The translations under genes and the position numbers were made by a program. Source: Bacillota bacterium (lineage in GTDB: Bacteria > Bacillota > UBA4882 > UBA8346). From it: 64,000 nt of DNA. Numbering within the stretch: the first letter of the stretch is position 1; each line of letters starts with the position of its first letter. The notes below the pieces were generated by a model. It saw only the letters and a program-made list of their open reading frames with translations, made no database searches and was not told the origin of the DNA. Below, piece after piece: positions 7,825 through 16,992 of this stretch. The stretch is taken from NCBI GenBank assembly GCA_023429995.1, contig JAEZCE010000030.1, forward strand, positions 1 to 64,000, in the 5' to 3' direction.

Positions 7825-9990
7825 TCATATTTGAAACTTACCGATGGTTTGGGCCAAATTTTCAGCGCTTTTACGCAATTGTTTTGCAAGGGATCGCACC
7901 TGTTCCGCCAAGGCCGTTTGTTCTTCCGTTGAAGCCGATACTTCCTGGGCTGAACATGCCGTCTCTTCTGAAATCGAGCTGATATTGGTAATCGATTGAA
8001 TGGTATGCTCTTTATGATGATTAATCTCGGCAATGATATGACTCACAAGATTAATGCGGCTAATAATATTGCCGGTGGCGCTGGAAATTTCGGCAAAGGC
8101 TGCCATGGCCGATTGAACAGCCTGTTTCTGTTCCGCAATGATTTGATGCGCTTGCTCGGCGGTTTTTCCGGAACTTTGCGTCTTCGACTGGATAGTCAAC
8201 AAAATATTATTAATTGTTTTAGCGGCATCACGGGATTGAATCGCCAATTTATTGATTTCTTCCGAAACCACGGCGAAACCCAGGCCCATTTCTCCGGCCC
8301 GCGCCGCTTCAATGGAAGCATTGAGCCCCAGGAGGTTTGTCTGTTCAGCAATGGCCGTGATGGTTTCGGTGATTTCCCGGATCTCATCGGCGCTGCTATT
8401 GAGATCGAGAACATCTTGGATGATCGTTCCGGTAATTTCATCGGTCTCTTTGGATTTTACAACGAATTGCTCTACCGCATGATTTGATTTTTCACTTAAT
8501 TCGCGGGCAAACCCGGAAATTTGTTCCACTTCGGTAGTTTTGGAAACGACCGTTTCAATTTGGGCCGCCAGATCATTCATCATTTGGGATGATTTTTCCG
8601 CCTCGTTGGTTTGTTCACTGGTGCCTTGGGTGATTTCCTCCATCGCCGCGGCTATCGCTTGAGCGGCTTTGGCCGACTGGTAGGAGCTGTCCTCCAGTAT
8701 CTTGCTATGAGCCAAAACTGTGTCCATGGCGTCTTTGGTTTCCTGAAGCAAATTGCCGACTCTTTCCATCATATGATTAAATCCCGAACCTAAAACCCCC
8801 AACTCATCCCGGCGATTGACATGGACGCGGATTTTAAAATCTCCGTTTTCCGCTTGTTTCATGGAATAAACAACCATTTTTAACGGATTGGAGATATTTA
8901 AGGCCACAATAACGGAAAGAATTACCGCGATCAGTGTAAAGACGATTCCTATCAAAATCGTTTTCCAACCCAGCACCCTTGTTTCTTTATAAAGATAGGA
9001 AATTTGAGCCACGCTGATTAAATACCAACCCCGGTCAGTCATTGCTTTTCTGCAAGTTAACAACACGTCCTGATTGTTGAGGCGGTCGGCAAAACCGCTT
9101 TTTTCCTTTTGACCGTTTAATAAAGGACGGAGTTTTCCCGGGTGGCGCAGCAATTTAAGAATATTCTTACCGATTTCCGTGTAATGGAAAGGACTCGAAA
9201 TAATTTCCCCCCGGGTATTGATGATCATATTATAACTGCCCAGAGTTTTCCGATCGGTATCGGCTTCAATATCCGGATTCACGACGCTGCTGATGGTTTT
9301 TTCATCAATAAAAATCATCAGCATTCCCAGCTTTTCGCCGGTGACTACATCTTTGATCACCCGGCCCAAAATGATATATTGAGTTCGATTGGCCATTTTC
9401 TGTTGAAACCAAACGACTTGGCCATCGGCATCCAGAATACTCCTAAAAAATTTACTGCGGGGATTTTTGAAAAAGGAATCCGGTATTGAAGTCTCACTGC
9501 TGATTCGTTTTGGAGCCTGATTTAGGCACACAAAAGAAATAATGTAATTGTTTTTATCACTATAAGCCATGGACTGGAAAAGGTTATAGAGAGTCTGATA
9601 TTTTTCAAATTCCAGATTGGTATTGATGCTGTTGCAATATTCTCTTAATTGACCATTATATTGATTGTTACTGATCCATTGCATTGAAATGCTTTCGATA
9701 CTCTGAAGTTTGATCTCCAGGTTTTGAGCGCTTTGGGAGAGTTCGTGCTGGGAATATTCTCCGATTTTACTGGTGATGGCAGTTTTCGAGCTGCTGTAGG
9801 AAAGAACACCCACAATAAAAACAGGGATTAGCGAAACCACTAAAAAGAAAAAAATAATTTGATTGCGAATGGGGAAATTATTAAAGAACACGCAAACTTT
9901 TTCCAACCCCCGATTGATTTTTTCTAAAAAATTGAGTCTTGAATGGCTAAATGATTCTTCAGCCGGTTGATTCCCCGATTGTTTGAACAA
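7825..9990 (-). CDS. Methyl-accepting chemotaxis protein (Cache type)
   Basis: A 721-residue chemoreceptor paralogous to 3459-5615. Both share NQ/NRLIIFF-type first helices, the SSKTAI-type segment after helix 1, YSQHELSQSAQNLEIKLQSI at the start of the sensor, HAMP (NPLKMVVYSMKQAENGDFK), the tip EQTNLLGLNASIEAARAGE, and the same EEQTALAEQVR C-terminal coiled coil. The sensor halves have diverged more than the signalling halves, as expected after duplication with ligand change. The start is TTG with GGGGTG upstream, a moderate site. A terminator follows at 7756-7788. Confidence 0.95.
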   Translation of the reverse strand: MFKQSGNQPAEESFSHSRLNFLEKINRGLEKVCVFFNNFPIRNQIIFFFLVVSLIPVFIVGVLSYSSSKTAITSKIGEYSQHELSQSAQNLEIKLQSIESISMQWISNNQYNGQLREYCNSINTNLEFEKYQTLYNLFQSMAYSDKNNYIISFVCLNQAPKRISSETSIPDSFFKNPRSKFFRSILDADGQVVWFQQKMANRTQYIILGRVIKDVVTGEKLGMLMIFIDEKTISSVVNPDIEADTDRKTLGSYNMIINTRGEIISSPFHYTEIGKNILKLLRHPGKLRPLLNGQKEKSGFADRLNNQDVLLTCRKAMTDRGWYLISVAQISYLYKETRVLGWKTILIGIVFTLIAVILSVIVALNISNPLKMVVYSMKQAENGDFKIRVHVNRRDELGVLGSGFNHMMERVGNLLQETKDAMDTVLAHSKILEDSSYQSAKAAQAIAAAMEEITQGTSEQTNEAEKSSQMMNDLAAQIETVVSKTTEVEQISGFARELSEKSNHAVEQFVVKSKETDEITGTIIQDVLDLNSSADEIREITETITAIAEQTNLLGLNASIEAARAGEMGLGFAVVSEEINKLAIQSRDAAKTINNILLTIQSKTQSSGKTAEQAHQIIAEQKQAVQSAMAAFAEISSATGNIISRINLVSHIIAEINHHKEHTIQSITNISSISEETACSAQEVSASTEEQTALAEQVRSLAKQLRKSAENLAQTIGKFQI

Positions 9991-10228
9991 AAAAAATCAC
10001 CCCATTTCATTCATATTCAAAAGGTGATGTTTCATCTCGCTGATCATCATCAAAAAGAAAAATTTTCAAGCCCGGGAAGATTGAGAAGATGTTTGATGAA
10101 ATAAAAGAAAGTGGATTAATATATTTACATAACAGATAATTTCTACCAATCATTTCTACAAACGATGGTCAATTCCTGCCAAATAATACAAAAAGATTAT
10201 TCCAAAATCGCTTTCAAAATAAAAAAAG
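9991..10228. other. Intergenic, no gene seen
   Basis: Spacer between the chemoreceptor start (minus) and the ppdK terminator. ATCACC...GGTGAT arms (about 9996-10026) form a weak hairpin in the receptor leader. I see no confident promoter and no coding frame. Confidence 0.5.
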
Positions 10229-10257
10229 CAGGAGCGAATCGAACCTTCACTCCTGCC
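10229..10257 (-). terminator. Intrinsic terminator of ppdK
   Basis: Arms GCAGGAG (10251-10257, minus reading) and CTCCTGC (10229-10235) are followed on the minus strand by TTTTTTT (10222-10228). It lies about 50 nt past the ppdK stop. Confidence 0.88.
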
Positions 10258-10308
10258 CATGCATTAAAAACCATACATTCACTGAAACATTGCTACCTTC
10301 GATGGGTT

Positions 10309-12951
10309 TTACTTCTGTCCAAGATCGCCATCTTTTTTAATAGCAGCCTGGGCAGCAGCCAACCGGGCAATCGGCACCCGGAAAGGCGAACAGGAAACAT
10401 AATTCAAACCGGCGCGATGGCAGAACTCTACGGAAGAAGGATCTCCACCATGCTCACCGCAAATACCCAGTTTGATATCGGGGCGGACCGATTTACCGAG
10501 TTTAACAGCCATCTGAACCAATTTACCAACGCCGTTTTGGTCAAGGCGGGCAAAGGGATCGGACTCATAAATCTTTTTGTTGTAATACTCATCCAAGAAC
10601 TTACCGGCGTCATCGCGGCTGAAACCAAATGTCATCTGGGTTAAGTCGTTGGTGCCGAATGAGAAGAATTCAGCTTCTTTGGCAATTTCGTCTGCAGTAA
10701 TAGCAGCTCTGGGAATCTCGATCATGGTGCCGACTTTGTAATGCAGATCAACCCCGGCTTTGGCGATCACTTCATCCGCAGTTTTGACTACAACGTCTTT
10801 AACATATTTTAACTCTTTGACTTCACCAACCAGAGGAATCATAATTTCCGGTTCAATATGCATGCCCTTCTTATTGACGTTAATGGCAGCTTCAATAACA
10901 GCACGGGTTTGCATCTCGGCGATTTCCGGATAAGTGACGGCCAAACGGCATCCACGATGACCCATCATCGGGTTGAACTCGTGCAAGTCTGCAATAATGC
11001 CCTTCAGCTCTTCATATTTGAGGCTCATTTCTTTGGCCAGCGCCTTAATATCCTCTTCTTCGGTGGGGAGGAATTCATGGAGAGGAGGATCCAGGAACCG
11101 GATGGTAACGGGATTGCCCTTCATCTCGGTAAATAGGCCTTCAAAGTCACTGCGCTGCATCGGCAATAATTTATCAAGCGCTTTGCGGCGTTGTTCCTCG
11201 GTACGGGCTACGATCATCTCGCGCATGGCAGGGATGCGGTCCGGTTCAAAGAACATGTGCTCGGTACGGCAAAGGCCGATACCTTCGGCGCCGAATTTCA
11301 TAGCCGTCGCGGCATCTTTCGGTGTGTCGGCATTGGTCCGGACTTTTAGGGTGCGAAGTTCGTCGGCCCAGCCCATGAGGGTGGCGAAATCGCCGGTCAT
11401 TTCCGGGGCTACGGTCGGTAATTGTTCGCCATAGACATTGCCGGTTGAACCGTCGAGTGAAATCCAGTCTCCCTCGACATATTTCTTACCGTTTTTATCG
11501 ACGAAGTATTTTTCTTCATCGTTGATTTTAACTTCACCACAACCGGCGACACAACAAGTTCCCATTCCACGGGCAACCACGGCTGCGTGAGAGGTCATAC
11601 CGCCACGGCCTGTTAAAATACCCTGGGAAACATGCATTCCTTCGATATCTTCCGGTGAAGTTTCCAAACGCACCAAAACGACTTTTTTCTCGCCATTTTT
11701 CACAGCATTCACGGCGTCTTCGGCATCGAAGAAAATCTTTCCGGTAGCCGCGCCCGGGGAAGCCGGTAAACCTTTTGCAATCGGTACGGCGGCTTTTAAT
11801 GCTTTCGGCTCGAAATTAGGATGTAAAAGAGCATCCAGTTGTTTGGGGTCAACCTTCATAACGGCGTCCGCTTTGGTGGCCATTCCTTCCGCCACCAAAT
11901 CAACGGCGATTTTAAGGGCCGCAGCAGCGGTACGTTTACCATTACGGGTTTGCAGCATGAAAAGTTTACCTTTTTCAATGGTGAACTCCATATCCTGCAT
12001 ATCTTTATAATGTTGTTCCAGGGTCTCGGCGATTTTGACAAATTGGTCATAAGCCTGGGCATTAATCTGTTTCATTTGATCAATGGTCTGCGGAGTACGA
12101 ATACCCGCCACCACGTCTTCACCTTGAGCGTTCATTAAAAACTCGCCATAGAGTTTTTTCTCGCCGGTGGAAGGGTTACGGGTAAAGGCAACACCAGTTC
12201 CGGAATCGTCACCCATATTTCCATAAACCATTTCCTGAACGTTTACGGCAGTGCCCCAGTCTCCGGGGATATCGTTCAAACGACGATATACGTTAGCGCG
12301 GGGATTATCCCAGGAACGGAAAACGGCTTTGACGGCTTCCATTAACTGAACTTTCGGTTCTTGAGGGAATTCGGCGCCTTTTTCTTTTCGATATAGTTCT
12401 TTAAACCGTTTTACGACTTCCTTCAGATTATCCGCGGTGAGATCGGTATCGAATTTGGCGTGATTTTCTTCTTTTACCGCATCCAAAATCTTTTCAAATT
12501 TTGGTTTTTCGACATCCATCACGACATCGCTGAACATTTGAATGAAACGGCGATAGCTGTCATAAGCAAAACGAGGGTTATTGGTCAATTTAGCCAAACC
12601 TTCAACCACTACATCGTTAAGACCAAGATTTAAGATGGTGTCCATCATTCCAGGCATGGAAGCCCGGGCTCCGGAACGCACTGAAACCAAAAATGGGTTG
12701 CCAGGATCGCCGAATTTCTTACCTACTTCTTTTTCGGCCTTCTCCAACATGGTATAGATTTCCTCTTCGATCTCCTTGGCAATGACTTTGCCGTCTTGAT
12801 AATAACGTGTACATGCTTCTGTAGTCACCGTAAATCCTCTCGGAACGGGAAGACCCAAACCGGTCATTTCGGCCAAGTTAGCGCCCTTACCGCCAAGAAG
12901 GTTTCTCATGGAAGCATTTCCTTCTTTAAACTGGTAAACATACTTTGCCAT
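10309..12951 (-). CDS. ppdK: Pyruvate, phosphate dikinase
   Basis: Interconverts PEP + AMP + PPi with pyruvate + ATP + Pi; in anaerobes it often runs in the glycolytic, ATP-forming direction. The 880-residue length fits the family. The N-terminal ATP-grasp domain has LLGGKGANLAEM near residue 20, the swivelling domain has the phospho-histidine motif GGMTSHAAVVARGMG near 450, and the C-terminal PEP barrel ends with GICGEHGGDPSS and CSPFRVPIARLAAAQA. The ATG at 12951 has AGGAGG 7 nt upstream and gives the family start MAKYVYQF; a longer frame to 13020 lacks support. It is monocistronic, with its own terminator. No PPDK regulatory protein gene is adjacent. Confidence 0.98.
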   Translation of the reverse strand: MAKYVYQFKEGNASMRNLLGGKGANLAEMTGLGLPVPRGFTVTTEACTRYYQDGKVIAKEIEEEIYTMLEKAEKEVGKKFGDPGNPFLVSVRSGARASMPGMMDTILNLGLNDVVVEGLAKLTNNPRFAYDSYRRFIQMFSDVVMDVEKPKFEKILDAVKEENHAKFDTDLTADNLKEVVKRFKELYRKEKGAEFPQEPKVQLMEAVKAVFRSWDNPRANVYRRLNDIPGDWGTAVNVQEMVYGNMGDDSGTGVAFTRNPSTGEKKLYGEFLMNAQGEDVVAGIRTPQTIDQMKQINAQAYDQFVKIAETLEQHYKDMQDMEFTIEKGKLFMLQTRNGKRTAAAALKIAVDLVAEGMATKADAVMKVDPKQLDALLHPNFEPKALKAAVPIAKGLPASPGAATGKIFFDAEDAVNAVKNGEKKVVLVRLETSPEDIEGMHVSQGILTGRGGMTSHAAVVARGMGTCCVAGCGEVKINDEEKYFVDKNGKKYVEGDWISLDGSTGNVYGEQLPTVAPEMTGDFATLMGWADELRTLKVRTNADTPKDAATAMKFGAEGIGLCRTEHMFFEPDRIPAMREMIVARTEEQRRKALDKLLPMQRSDFEGLFTEMKGNPVTIRFLDPPLHEFLPTEEEDIKALAKEMSLKYEELKGIIADLHEFNPMMGHRGCRLAVTYPEIAEMQTRAVIEAAINVNKKGMHIEPEIMIPLVGEVKELKYVKDVVVKTADEVIAKAGVDLHYKVGTMIEIPRAAITADEIAKEAEFFSFGTNDLTQMTFGFSRDDAGKFLDEYYNKKIYESDPFARLDQNGVGKLVQMAVKLGKSVRPDIKLGICGEHGGDPSSVEFCHRAGLNYVSCSPFRVPIARLAAAQAAIKKDGDLGQK

Positions 12952-13020
12952 CAAAACTCCTCCTATGTATTCTGATTTATTAGCCAGGGAAGTGTATAAT
13001 GTATTCATGCGCAAAGGCAC

Positions 13021-13368
13021 GCATTTACTCTTCCCGGTAAGACTTATTTTAATAGATTGTTCTTAGGTATTTCACACAATATGTTGTTTTAACTCTGAAA
13101 ACACAATAATGTCTACGGGAGGGTAGATTAATACGGAATTTGGAAACTTTTGGAATTCATTATACCCAACAATTATTTTTCGCGATTATCTTTATAGATC
13201 CTCCTTAATTCCCAAAAAATTATCCTTTGTAACTATAATTTAACCTCTTTGGACTTCTTTCAAAAGTATTTTTCGCGCCGAACAAGTATAAATTCGAGGA
13301 CCCGTGATTCATTGGGACTAGAAATTTTTTTGCCCGAAAAATCCAATACCGGTCCGAAGAAAGAAAGA
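13021..13368. other. Intergenic between divergent ppdK and lipoprotein genes
   Basis: AT-rich spacer holding the ppdK leader (minus) and the approach to the plus-strand promoter at 13369. An open frame at 13249-13434 overlaps that promoter and has no ribosome binding site, so I do not call it. Confidence 0.5.
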
Positions 13369-13397
13369 TTGATAGCATTCGCGAAGACTGATATAAT
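13369..13397 (+). promoter_or_regulatory. Sigma-A type promoter
   Basis: TTGATA (13369-13374), a 17-bp spacer, then a perfect TATAAT (13392-13397). Transcription would start near 13404, about 27 nt before the TTG start of the small lipoprotein gene. It is one of the two best promoter matches in the window. Confidence 0.8.
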
Positions 13398-13430
13398 TAT
13401 ATTACTTTCGTGCGATAATGAGGGGAAATT

Positions 13431-13799
13431 TTGAAAAAGTTTTATCAGTCCATGATTATCATTTTGCTTGTCATTGTAATCTTGAGTTTTGTATTGGGTT
13501 GTACCCTAACCACGGCTGAAGATGTCACCCATACTCCTCTCATACCCAGTCTTCATTTACAAGAAATGACGGATTTAATTTTGAACGGCTTGCCGCGCCT
13601 GGAGTCGCTTTTTGCTTGTTATGGAGCGAAAAGTTTGCCTTTCCCGGCGGCCAAAAATACGATAATCGGGCCCGGATTTCAAAGCAAATGGTCAGGGTAC
13701 CCCTTATTGTCCGTTTTTATCGCGACAATTTTGTTTTTTTCATTTTTTTACCGTCAGACCCGTGATACCGGTGAAGATCCCGATTGCCCCCGGCCTTGA
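13431..13799 (+). CDS. Small putative lipoprotein, unknown function
   Basis: A 122-residue protein I do not recognise. The N-terminus is MKKFYQSM followed by a hydrophobic stretch ending in FVLGC, which fits a lipobox with Cys24. A second hydrophobic segment (about 93-110) lies near the C-terminus, so it could instead span the membrane twice. The TTG start has GAGGGG 5-6 nt upstream and sits just after a consensus promoter. A second small membrane-protein gene follows 34 bp downstream, and one terminator ends both, which supports expression as a bicistron. Confidence 0.6.
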   Translation: MKKFYQSMIIILLVIVILSFVLGCTLTTAEDVTHTPLIPSLHLQEMTDLILNGLPRLESLFACYGAKSLPFPAAKNTIIGPGFQSKWSGYPLLSVFIATILFFSFFYRQTRDTGEDPDCPRP

Positions 13800-13833
13800 T
13801 TTGTAATATATTACAAGTATTGGAGGGCATTCG

Positions 13834-14004
13834 ATGTTTCAAATCATCACGGTAATCATTGTACTGGGTATTTTCAGTTTGTTCGCTTTTTACGCCCACA
13901 AAGCGGAAAAAATTGTGGCTGAAAAGGCCAGAATACAGCGGGAAACCCAAAGTAAGGCTCGTTCCCAAGGAAACGCGGTTAAAACTGCAAAGGTTAAACA
14001 CTAA
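13834..14004 (+). CDS. 56-residue membrane-anchored small protein
   Basis: ATG with GGAGGG 6 nt upstream. The protein starts MFQIITVIIVLGIFSLFAFY, a single N-terminal membrane helix, followed by a basic, Lys/Arg/Gln-rich cytoplasmic tail of about 35 residues (KAEKIVAEKARIQRETQSK). The topology suggests N-out with a coiled-coil-like tail. It is cotranscribed with the lipoprotein gene upstream and ends right at the strong terminator. I know of no family for it. Confidence 0.65.
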   Translation: MFQIITVIIVLGIFSLFAFYAHKAEKIVAEKARIQRETQSKARSQGNAVKTAKVKH

Positions 14005-14048
14005 AATATCCGGAGGCTGTCCCAAACGGGACAGCCTCCGGATATTTT
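14003..14048. terminator. Strong bidirectional terminator
   Basis: A perfect 21-bp stem (14003-14023 with 14028-14048; core ATCCGGAGGCTGTCCC) closes on a 4-nt loop (AAAC), with A/T runs on both sides. It separates the convergent small-protein bicistron (+) and ribF (-), and can terminate both. Confidence 0.95.
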
Positions 14049-14073
14049 ACGAAGATCGTTGGATCGCCATTTA

Positions 14074-15015
14074 CTACTTAAGAACGGTGGTTTCCCGAAG
14101 ATACATCCGTGCCCTTTGTACATCTGCGGCGATTTGTTTTTTTAAGGCAGCCGCATCCGAGAATTGAGTCTCCGCTCTCAAAAATTTCAGAAACCTTACT
14201 TTAACTGCTTTATTATAAAAATCCTGTTCGGTATCTAAAACATAGACTTCAATCAGAGGAGCGTAAATCCCAAAAGTCGGTTTCACTCCCACCCCGGCCA
14301 CGCCCGAAAAAGTTTTGCCCTCAACAAGAAATTCTACAAGATAAACGCCATAAGCAGGCAACAAATAGTGGGAAGCTAATTGGATGTTGGCCGTAGGGAA
14401 ACCCAGGGTTCTTCCCCTTTGTTCTCCATGAACCACGGTTCCAACGATTTGGTAATGATAACCCAGCATTTTATTGGCCAGCTCAATCTTTCCGGCAGTA
14501 ATTAGCTGTCGGATCATCGAACTGGAAATGATCTGTCCGTCCTCTCGCACCGCAGCAATTTGTTGGTGAACAATATCTTTGGGATTACAAAGTTGTTGCA
14601 ATAACTGATAATCCCCCCGCCCGGCAGCGCCGAATTTGAAATCATATCCAACCACAACCGCCCGGGTTTTTAATCCTTTGACCAGCCACTCTTCAAAGAA
14701 TATTTCCGGAGTCATTTCTGCGAATTCCCGGTTGAATTCGATAACTAAAAGCCCGTCCACTCCCAATCCTGAAAGTAATTCCTGACGAATAACCGGCTGA
14801 TTCAATAACGGAGGCCGCTCGCTTACGATAGCGTCCGTATGATTTGAAAAACTAACAACAATTGCTTTTCCGGATATCTGCCTTGCCAATTCTATCGTGC
14901 TGCGGATGATCATTTGATGTCCACGGTGAACTCCATCAAAATTTCCTATCGTAACCGCACTGACGGTATTGGTTAAGTCCTGCTTTGCTTCCTGAAGTGT
15001 TTCCCAAATTTTCAT
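14074..15015 (-). CDS. ribF: Bifunctional riboflavin kinase / FMN adenylyltransferase
   Basis: Makes FMN and then FAD from riboflavin in the cytosol. The 313-residue protein has the nucleotidyltransferase motif GNFDGVHRGH near residue 24 and, in the C-terminal kinase domain, GTVVHGEQRGRTLGFPTANI near 188. Family length is about 310. It is the last gene of the rimP-nusA-infB operon. The start has an unusual leader: GGAGG is 13 nt from ATG, and the gap is an alternating GC run (15017-15028), so initiation may be weak. Confidence 0.97.
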   Translation of the reverse strand: MKIWETLQEAKQDLTNTVSAVTIGNFDGVHRGHQMIIRSTIELARQISGKAIVVSFSNHTDAIVSERPPLLNQPVIRQELLSGLGVDGLLVIEFNREFAEMTPEIFFEEWLVKGLKTRAVVVGYDFKFGAAGRGDYQLLQQLCNPKDIVHQQIAAVREDGQIISSSMIRQLITAGKIELANKMLGYHYQIVGTVVHGEQRGRTLGFPTANIQLASHYLLPAYGVYLVEFLVEGKTFSGVAGVGVKPTFGIYAPLIEVYVLDTEQDFYNKAVKVRFLKFLRAETQFSDAAALKKQIAADVQRARMYLRETTVLK

Positions 15016-15040
15016 GAGCGCGCGCGCGCCTCCACTTTTG

Positions 15041-15967
15041 CTAAAGATAATGAAAAACTTTAACCGGTTGCCAATATAGATAAGTTCCGGTATTGTCCAA
15101 TGTTAATTGAGCTACTGCAATAACTTGCAATAAATTATCCAAGAACTTGGCATAGGAGCCGGGTGGAGAATCACAGGGGTATTTTTGAAACGATATCTTC
15201 CCTCCGTGAAGAATTTTCATCACATCTTCCGCGCTAGGTTGCATCGAAGGCAAATGATCAAGCGCTTTCCCCAAAGTTATCATCTGGGAATGAAGAGTAC
15301 CCATTGTTAACTGGTTTTCAATTTCAGAAATTTTCAACGATTGATCCAAATGGAATTGACCGGAGCGAAGCCTGATTAATTCTCCCATATGAGCGCCCGT
15401 CCCCAAGCGGGTTCCCAAATCATGGATTAAAGTTCGAATATATGTACCCTTGGAACAAGTTATTTCAACCATGACCGAATCTTTGAATCCATAGCTTTCC
15501 CGGGGATTTAAAACTTCCCATTGGGTGACATTGATCACTCTGGGCGTCCTATCGACGGTAACTCCTTTACGGGCTAAATCATAAAGTTTTTGTCCATGGA
15601 CTTTCACTGCTGAAAACATCGGCGGTATTTGGTTGATGGTTCCGGTTAACCCATCCATGGCTTTTCGGAGAGTTTCCATCTTCACCCGAGTATCCGGGCG
15701 CTCTTGAATCACCTGGCCGGTAGCATCCTGGGTATCGGTGCTTTGACCCAAAATGATTTCTCCGCGGTATACTTTACACTCTTCATTTAAAAATGAAAAA
15801 GAACGCGTTGCCTGACCCAATCCCACCACCAGGACTCCGGTTGCTTCCGGATCCAGAGTTCCGGTATGCCCAGCCTCACTCTGCTTTAACATCCGGCGCA
15901 GTACAGCCACAACCTGATGGGAGGTCATTCCACGTTCCTTATGAACCACTAATATTCCATGCCACAT
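15041..15967 (-). CDS. truB: tRNA pseudouridine55 synthase
   Basis: Forms pseudouridine-55 in the T loop of tRNAs. The 308-residue protein has the catalytic motif GHTGTLDPEATGVL (Asp near residue 39), YRGEIILGQSTDTQD and the KGTYIRTLIHDLG segment typical of TruB. Its start overlaps the 3' end of nrnA by 19 bp, implying translational coupling. It is followed 25 bp later by ribF, a standard order in Firmicutes. The C-terminal PUA-like part is short. Confidence 0.97.
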   Translation of the reverse strand: MWHGILVVHKERGMTSHQVVAVLRRMLKQSEAGHTGTLDPEATGVLVVGLGQATRSFSFLNEECKVYRGEIILGQSTDTQDATGQVIQERPDTRVKMETLRKAMDGLTGTINQIPPMFSAVKVHGQKLYDLARKGVTVDRTPRVINVTQWEVLNPRESYGFKDSVMVEITCSKGTYIRTLIHDLGTRLGTGAHMGELIRLRSGQFHLDQSLKISEIENQLTMGTLHSQMITLGKALDHLPSMQPSAEDVMKILHGGKISFQKYPCDSPPGSYAKFLDNLLQVIAVAQLTLDNTGTYLYWQPVKVFHYL

Positions 15968-16992
15968 TGTTCGTAAAAACCGCTGACATAGTTTAGCACC
16001 TCGGCTATAATCCTTTCCAGCGGACCGTTTATATTACATCCGGCGGCCCGGGCATGACCCCCGCCTCCAAAATTGGCTGCCAATTTACTGACATCAACTG
16101 CCGTGGTTGAACGCCAACTTAACTTAATTTCACCGGGTTTTAATTCTTTAAATAAAATACCAATTTCCACTCCTTCAATCGAACGGGCGTAATTGACATA
16201 ACTTTCAGTCTCTTCATTCTCCACCGGATACTTGGCAAGCATTCGCTGGTTTAAAACCGCCCAAGCTACTTTTCCGCCTACCCCGACTTGAATCGAATTC
16301 AAAACTTCACCAAGGAGCCGGATTGAATTATAACTTTTTTGGTCATGAACTTGTTCAGCCACTTTAGCGAGATTAACCTGATAGTTTTTAACAAGTTCGG
16401 CGGCGATTTCCATGGTATACCAAGAAGTGTTGGTATACCGGAAAAAACCGGTATCCGTTGCTATAGCCGTATATAGAGCAACCGCAATTGTATGATCCAT
16501 TTTGACGCCGCCGGATGTTAGAAGACGATAAATTACTTCTCCCGTGGCAGCTGCATCCGGTTGGATTAAATTGATTTGTCCAAAACCAATATTGGTTATA
16601 TGATGGTCAATATTAATCATGGGCAGGTTTTTCTCAAAAATTTCAGCCGGCAGCGCTATGCGTTCTTTTTCCGCACAGTCCACACTAATTAAGGCCTCGG
16701 GTTCCTGAGATTGAAAATTATTCGGATTATAATCCGTCGGATTACCATCCGCCGGGGTAAAATCCGACGAATTGTAATCCGACCGAATGAGGGCGCTACC
16801 CTCTAAAAAACGGTAAACATTCGGCACTCCATCACTACAAATCATGACAACTTGTTTACCCATTTGCGAGAGGGCTCTGCCAAGCGCTAAAGTCGAACCG
16901 ATGGCATCCCCATCAGGGTGTACATGACAGCCAATGATCAATCTTTGTTTGTCCCTGATAAATTCGAAAAACTCCTGAAACGGAAGATCCAA
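15949..16992 (-). CDS. nrnA: DHH/DHHA1 oligoribonuclease/pAp phosphatase with internal repeat
   Basis: NrnA degrades short RNA and pAp in bacteria that lack Orn. The 347-residue protein has CHVHPDGDAIGSTLAL (DHH-type motif I), SVDCAEK, NIDHHITN (DHH motif) and the C-terminal DHHA1 motif GGGGHARAAGC. Between FLEGSALI and EALISVDC there is an inserted segment of about 25 residues that reads as 5-residue repeats (SDYNS, SDFTP, ADGNP, TDYNP), encoded by a 15-bp minisatellite. The usual loop there is much shorter. The start is TTG directly after the rbfA stop (TAGTTG), so it is coupled to rbfA. Confidence 0.93.
   Translation of the reverse strand: MDLPFQEFFEFIRDKQRLIIGCHVHPDGDAIGSTLALGRALSQMGKQVVMICSDGVPNVYRFLEGSALIRSDYNSSDFTPADGNPTDYNPNNFQSQEPEALISVDCAEKERIALPAEIFEKNLPMINIDHHITNIGFGQINLIQPDAAATGEVIYRLLTSGGVKMDHTIAVALYTAIATDTGFFRYTNTSWYTMEIAAELVKNYQVNLAKVAEQVHDQKSYNSIRLLGEVLNSIQVGVGGKVAWAVLNQRMLAKYPVENEETESYVNYARSIEGVEIGILFKELKPGEIKLSWRSTTAVDVSKLAANFGGGGHARAAGCNINGPLERIIAEVLNYVSGFYEQCGMEY
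16722..16784. repeat. 15-bp minisatellite inside nrnA
   Basis: About four tandem 15-bp units such as CGGATTATAATCCGT and CGGATTACCATCCGC. Each unit is itself partly palindromic (CGGATTATAATCCG is perfect). The period is divisible by three, so copy changes keep the nrnA frame. Confidence 0.85.

Noticed and set aside
12952..13020. Longer start of ppdK
   Set aside because: AGGAGG precedes the ATG at 12951, which gives the known family N-terminus; the extra codons overlap this site.
13249..13434. 61-codon open frame before the lipoprotein gene
   Set aside because: It overlaps a consensus promoter and the next start, and has no ribosome binding site or protein-like composition.
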